Assembly: GCA_030669695.1 (NCBI GenBank)
Contig: DAOVDC010000006.1
Span: 1 to 15,746 of the forward strand
Origin: Candidatus Bathyarchaeota archaeon
Lineage (GTDB): Archaea; Thermoproteota; Bathyarchaeia; Bathyarchaeales; Bathyarchaeaceae
DNA: 15,746 nt
Direction: 5' to 3'
Made by a program: the position numbers and the translations under genes. This document shows positions 13,385-15,746 of the stretch, piece after piece. The notes below the pieces were generated by a model that worked only from the letters and a program-made list of their open reading frames with translations, made no database searches and had not been told where the DNA came from. The stretch's first letter is position 1; every line of letters starts with the position of its first letter.

Positions 13385-13443
13385 ATGTTCTCTACCAAAT
13401 CGTCCATGTATTACTCTAAGATATACGACCCTAAGATGTTTGC

Positions 13444-13457
13444 AAAAAATATATATA
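13444..13457 (+). promoter_or_regulatory. Strong TATA box ahead of the structured RNA
   Basis: AAAAAATATATATA lies 20-25 bases before GGTCCCG at 13479, so transcription should start at about that position. It is the most AT-rich TATA-like element in this gap and points towards the SAM hydrolase gene about 190 bases downstream. Confidence 0.5.
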
Positions 13458-13478
13458 GAAATGAACATACAAACTTTG

Positions 13479-13565
13479 GTCCCGATGAAGGGGATGCGTG
13501 TATAAAGAAAACTCTCCTTTCTCTTTCAGGGCTTATTTTTCAAGCCTAACACGCATTCCCAGAGT
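13479..13565 (+). ncRNA. Candidate structured RNA: three-way junction, possible pseudoknot, 5' of SAM hydrolase
   Basis: Helix P1 pairs 13490-13501 (GGGGATGCGTGT) with 13549-13560 (ACACGCATTCCC): 12 pairs with one G-U. Inside are two hairpins. P2 pairs 13504-13511 with 13518-13526, with one bulged base (C13521) and a CUCUCC loop. P3 pairs 13529-13534 with 13542-13547, with a seven-base loop. The P2 loop and its closing base (ACTCT, 13511-13515) are exactly complementary to AGAGT at 13561-13565 directly after P1, allowing a pseudoknot. The element starts where the TATA box predicts the 5' end and lies about 105 bases before the SAM hydrolase start. It could be a 5'-UTR regulatory element such as a riboswitch, or a separate small RNA. 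I do not match it to a known class. The fold was found by eye and no energy was computed. Confidence 0.45.
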
Positions 13566-13621
13566 ATCTTTTCTCACTTCTAGAATTTCAAGTTTATGGA
13601 GGAATCTTCTATATCTGATTT

Positions 13622-13639
13622 AAATCTAAAGTTAGATTT
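13622..13639. promoter_or_regulatory. 18-base palindrome AAATCTAA-AG-TTAGATTT
   Basis: Two perfect 8-base arms are separated by two bases. It lies 32 bases before the ATG at 13672 of the SAM hydrolase gene. The near-absent loop favours a DNA operator over an RNA hairpin. It also lies within a 17-codon frame (13596-13649), so partial coding constraint cannot be excluded. Confidence 0.45.
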
Positions 13640-13671
13640 GAAAGCGTGATTACCTTAGTGAGGCTGTGGGT

Positions 13672-14571
13672 ATGTCACAACTTAATGAAAGAGGTAAAAG
13701 GCATAGTTCGAAAAGTATTATGAACCCAAGAAGGGAAAGAAATACGAAGACTATGAGGCCAACTATACCGCTTGTAACGTTGCTTTCAGATTTTGGTGTA
13801 AAAGACCCATACGTAGCAGAAATGAAGGCGGTGATACTTTCTATCTGTCCCGAGGCACGCATCACAGACATAAGCCATCAGATTGAAAAGTTCAACATAC
13901 GCATGGGTGCCTTTGTGCTCGTTTCTGTGGCACCGTATTTTCCAGTGGGCACTGTTCACATGGCTGTTGTAGATCCTGGAGTTGGAACCAAGCGACGTCC
14001 TCTCATCGTTGAAACTAAACGTTATTTCTACGTGGGCCCTGATAACGGTCTCCTCATGCTTTCTGCTCAAAGGGAAGGAATACGTCATGTTTATAACATT
14101 AGCAACCCGCACTACATGCTTCCAACGATTTCAAGAACTTTTCATGGTAGAGACATTTTCGCTCCAGCAGCCGCACATCTCGCTAAAGGACGCGTTCCCT
14201 CCAAGTTTGGCCCCGAAATCCATGACTATTTGATCCCTAGATTCGCGAAACCCCGAATGGGAAAAGACGGTTTGCTCGGAGAGGTTCTCTACATAGATGA
14301 TTTTGGCAACGTAGTCAGCAACATCTCAACAAAGGACCTTGAAAAGGTTGGTATGAAAGAAGGTTGTCTACTTTACGTGAAGTTTAGAAAAAAAGTGTCA
14401 AAGTTGAAGTTTTGCCCAGCCTATGGAAAGGTTCCAGTCAAAGCGCCGTTGGCACTCATCGGAAGCAGCGATTTTCTGGAAATCTCCGTAAATCAGGGGA
14501 ACGCCTCTGAAACGTTTAAGGTGAAAATAGGGGATCCCATTTGTGTGTCTCTTTTCTCGTCTGCTCGCTAG
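13672..14571 (+). CDS. SAM hydrolase (adenosine-forming), DUF62/fluorinase-like family
   Basis: Members of this family use an activated water to split S-adenosylmethionine into adenosine and methionine. In the 299-residue numbering the protein shows TLLSDFGVKDPYV near 36-48 with Asp40, VVDPGVGTKRRP at 99-110, GPDNG at 122-126, and FHGRDIFAPAAAHLA from 157. The catalytic triad known from the Pyrococcus homologue PH0463 (Asp68, Arg75, His127) maps to Asp101, Arg108 and His158. A C-terminal beta domain follows (YIDDFGNVVSNI). I chose the ATG at 13672 because GTGAGG ends 8 bases upstream; the GTG at 13666 and an ATG at 13753 are alternatives. The first 28 residues are a basic, hydrophilic extension not typical of the family, which favours the 13753 start on homology grounds. 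A structured leader, a palindrome and a downstream terminator suggest its own regulated transcript. Confidence 0.92.
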   Translation: MSQLNERGKRHSSKSIMNPRRERNTKTMRPTIPLVTLLSDFGVKDPYVAEMKAVILSICPEARITDISHQIEKFNIRMGAFVLVSVAPYFPVGTVHMAVVDPGVGTKRRPLIVETKRYFYVGPDNGLLMLSAQREGIRHVYNISNPHYMLPTISRTFHGRDIFAPAAAHLAKGRVPSKFGPEIHDYLIPRFAKPRMGKDGLLGEVLYIDDFGNVVSNISTKDLEKVGMKEGCLLYVKFRKKVSKLKFCPAYGKVPVKAPLALIGSSDFLEISVNQGNASETFKVKIGDPICVSLFSSAR

Positions 14572-14579
14572 CTTCAGAA

Positions 14580-14617
14580 GACAAGGCCCTCAGGTCTTGT
14601 TGAGCTTTCATTTTTTT
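14580..14617 (+). terminator. Hairpin plus T-run terminator of the SAM hydrolase gene
   Basis: ACAAGGCC at 14581-14588 pairs with GGTCTTGT at 14593-14600 (8 pairs, one G-U) across the loop CTCA; G14580 can add a ninth, G-U pair. TTTTTTT follows at 14611-14617. It starts 8 bases after the stop codon. Archaeal termination usually needs only the T-run, so the stem may instead protect the 3' end. Confidence 0.6.
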
Positions 14618-14626
14618 ATATTAGAG

Positions 14627-15247
14627 CTATTTCTCAATCAAGATGTCATTGTTGGCGATAACTACTGTTTTTCCTTTTCTCGACACTATGATCTCTCCAG
14701 GACACTGCAAAACGCTCTTGTTTCCTTTTGATATATAGACCTTCTTTTCCGACTTGTATACTAGCTTATTGCTTTTTGAGATCAAGAGGTCTAATTTGTC
14801 TTCTTCATTCAGAAATGCGAACAATCGAGAGTCTTTTCCATTGAAGTCTACGTGGCAGTGTTTTTCTTTCAACAAGCGTCCACAGAGTTCTTCTGCATGC
14901 TCTATAAAGGCGTCTACTCTTTCGTAACCTGCATTTTGTAGATCAGAGGTATCAGCATTACCTAAATTGTCTTTGACTTCCTCAGCTCCTCCAAGCATCA
15001 TAAATTGGTGTTTCAAGTCTTTGACAGTAGGTTTCCCGACCGCTCCTTTCGTTGTCTCAATAATCGAGTCTACCACGAGTTTACCTGTCCCGTGGAAAAC
15101 GTATCCTTGAACCTTTTCGTCAATTAGTATGGGGAGGGCTAAGGTGCCTTCTAGGGCATCTACAACGCATCTTTCGTTTTTCAATAGCGTTGCGTCTTCG
15201 ATAATCTTCAGAGGTTCATTACTGAGTTTATAATTTAGATATTTCAT
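14627..15247 (-). CDS. Uncharacterised beta-rich protein coupled to an ArsR-type regulator
   Basis: I do not recognise this 206-residue protein. It has no membrane segment and no signal peptide. The N-terminal half (about 1-75) alternates strands and includes a cluster of small and hydrophobic residues (LALPILIDEKVQGYVFHGTGKLVVDSII). A charged helical middle follows (about 76-135) with HAEELCGRLL and two Cys. The C-terminal 60 residues form repeated short strands (LVYKSEKKVYISKGNKSVLQ, then IVSRKGKTVVIANNDILI), suggesting a beta-sheet or beta-roll end. Its ATG overlaps the stop of the ArsR-type gene by 4 bases (ATGA), so the two are translationally coupled. It may be the sensor, the target or a partner of that regulator. 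The gene converges with the SAM hydrolase gene. Confidence 0.72.
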   Translation of the reverse strand: MKYLNYKLSNEPLKIIEDATLLKNERCVVDALEGTLALPILIDEKVQGYVFHGTGKLVVDSIIETTKGAVGKPTVKDLKHQFMMLGGAEEVKDNLGNADTSDLQNAGYERVDAFIEHAEELCGRLLKEKHCHVDFNGKDSRLFAFLNEEDKLDLLISKSNKLVYKSEKKVYISKGNKSVLQCPGEIIVSRKGKTVVIANNDILIEK

Positions 15248-15723
15248 TCTGGTTCCAGTTCCTTCTCAATGAATTTGGCGATTTTTTTCGCCATTTTGTA
15301 CGCCATTCTTCCTGGTATGGTGATTAGATATCTTCCTCTAACCTTCTCTTGAGCTACTAAACCAGCCTTTTCAAGAACGTCGAGATGGCTGGAAAGCGTG
15401 CTAGCGGTGATTTCAGAAAGTTTGTCTTGTAGCTCACTAATGTACCGTCCACCGTACATAAGTTCCCCTAGAATCCTCAGCCTATACTCGTTTCCGAGGG
15501 CGCTCATTGCAGAAGCCGCTTTTGCCGGGTCAGTTTTGACCACATCTTCTTCGCGTCTTCCTCTAGACACCCTTACGCCGTGTGGGCCGATGAACACGGA
15601 CCTTTCAAGTTCGCCGCTGATTCCTTCTGCCACTCCTTCCATAATGTCCCCAACGTAGTCGTGTATTTTTTCCCCCATGTCTATGTGAAAAAGTCGAGGC
15701 TTCTTTCGCAGTCTATCCGACAT
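15244..15723 (-). CDS. ArsR-type winged-helix regulator with extra N-terminal segment
   Basis: Residues 68-138 form a standard ArsR winged helix: ASAMSALGNEYRLRILGELM, then YISELQDKLSEITASTLSSH as the recognition part, LDVLEKAGLVAQEKV, and the wing RGRYLIT. No Cys-His metal site is present. About 60 extra residues precede it, with a helical DYVGDIMEGVAEGISGELE stretch and a short beta unit VFIGPHGVRVSRGR. A Lys/Glu-rich helix ends the protein. The ATG at 15723 follows a tandem 9-base repeat; GCGAG just before it is a weak binding site at best. The uncharacterised 206-residue protein gene overlaps by 4 bases. Its upstream region is cut by the window edge, so it may belong to a longer operon. 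Confidence 0.85.
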   Translation of the reverse strand: MSDRLRKKPRLFHIDMGEKIHDYVGDIMEGVAEGISGELERSVFIGPHGVRVSRGRREEDVVKTDPAKAASAMSALGNEYRLRILGELMYGGRYISELQDKLSEITASTLSSHLDVLEKAGLVAQEKVRGRYLITIPGRMAYKMAKKIAKFIEKELEPE

Positions 15724-15741
15724 CTCGCTTAGCTCGCTTAG
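15724..15741. repeat. Tandem 9-base repeat before the ArsR-type gene
   Basis: CTCGCTTAG occurs twice head-to-tail, ending directly at the start codon of the ArsR-type gene. It could be a slippage product, part of the 3' end of an upstream gene outside the window, or a two-site operator. Confidence 0.4.
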
Positions 15742-15746
15742 TTGTT

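Larger units (their letters stand above)
13200..13671. other. 472-base gap between the kinase-like and SAM hydrolase genes
   Basis: No protein gene longer than about 60 codons fits here. The left half holds the minus-strand promoter of the kinase-like gene and an overlapping plus-strand 57-codon frame. The right half holds a plus-strand TATA box, a predicted structured RNA, a 17-codon frame at 13596-13649, an 18-base palindrome, and the ribosome binding site of the SAM hydrolase gene. The gap is long for this compact window, which suggests that it has its own function. Confidence 0.7.

Noticed and set aside
13479..13565. Match to fluoride riboswitch, H/ACA or box C/D guide RNA
   Set aside because: GATGAAG resembles part of a C box and an ACA occurs after P3, but no D box, no ACA at the right spacing, and no fluoride-riboswitch core are present.
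13533..13619. Minus-strand 29-codon open stretch that reads like a protein C-terminus (KLEILEVRKDTLGMRVRLEK)
   Set aside because: It has an in-frame stop upstream and no start codon that would include this stretch. It overlaps the 3' arm of the structured RNA. It could be a gene remnant, but the evidence is too thin.
1..15746. CRISPR array, insertion sequence, attachment site or replication origin
   Set aside because: I saw no regularly spaced repeats, transposase motifs, integrase or tRNA-end duplications, and no Cdc6/ORB-like cluster.

Overview
The window looks like a piece of archaeal chromosome. Evidence: archaeal-type PRPP synthetase, the Trm-G10 tRNA methyltransferase, a class I (archaeal) CCA-adding enzyme, ThpR, the UPF0200/UPF0201 pair, TATA boxes 21-25 bases upstream of starts, some apparently leaderless starts, and many GTG/TTG starts. 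GC is moderate and genes are densely packed on both strands. The gene mix would fit a Bathyarchaeia-like or other TACK archaeon, but this lineage call is inference. There are no insertion sequences, integrases, CRISPR arrays or rRNA genes, so this is mostly ordinary housekeeping chromosome with a few unrecognised small genes.

Layout. Positions 1-1136 (minus) are a two-gene operon: a small winged-helix regulator followed by an AmrS/PflA-like radical SAM enzyme that runs off the left edge. An orphan four-helix membrane protein follows (1348-1881, plus), then a class II HMG-CoA reductase for the mevalonate route to archaeal lipids (1971-3242, plus). A CPBP-type membrane protease gene (3277-4161, minus) diverges from an operon of PRPP synthetase and Trm-G10 (4309-6230, plus). 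A small unknown gene (minus) and a stretch with four similar 9-mers precede RNase Z (6831-7754, plus). RNase Z converges, with overlapping stops, on a three-gene minus operon: UPF0200 P-loop kinase, UPF0201, TIM-barrel sugar isomerase-like protein. Divergent from it is thpR-cca (9617-11638, plus). Next on the minus strand are a ribbon-helix-helix regulator overlapped by a previously hidden 54-residue basic protein, tRNA-Pro(GGG) with encoded CCA, and a COG2112-type kinase-like protein.

The only long gap (13200-13671) holds a possible 57-codon ORF, a strong TATA box, a predicted three-way-junction RNA with a possible pseudoknot, and an 18-base palindrome, all upstream of a SAM hydrolase (DUF62 family). 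That gene ends in a hairpin plus T-run terminator. The right end carries an ArsR-type regulator overlapping an unknown beta-rich protein (minus).

Functional theme: Trm-G10, RNase Z, ThpR, the CCA-adding enzyme and a tRNA gene make a loose tRNA-maturation neighbourhood. The observations most worth checking are the structured RNA ahead of the SAM hydrolase gene, an Asn in place of the third catalytic carboxylate of the CCA-adding enzyme, and the unlisted 54-residue gene coupled to the ribbon-helix-helix gene.
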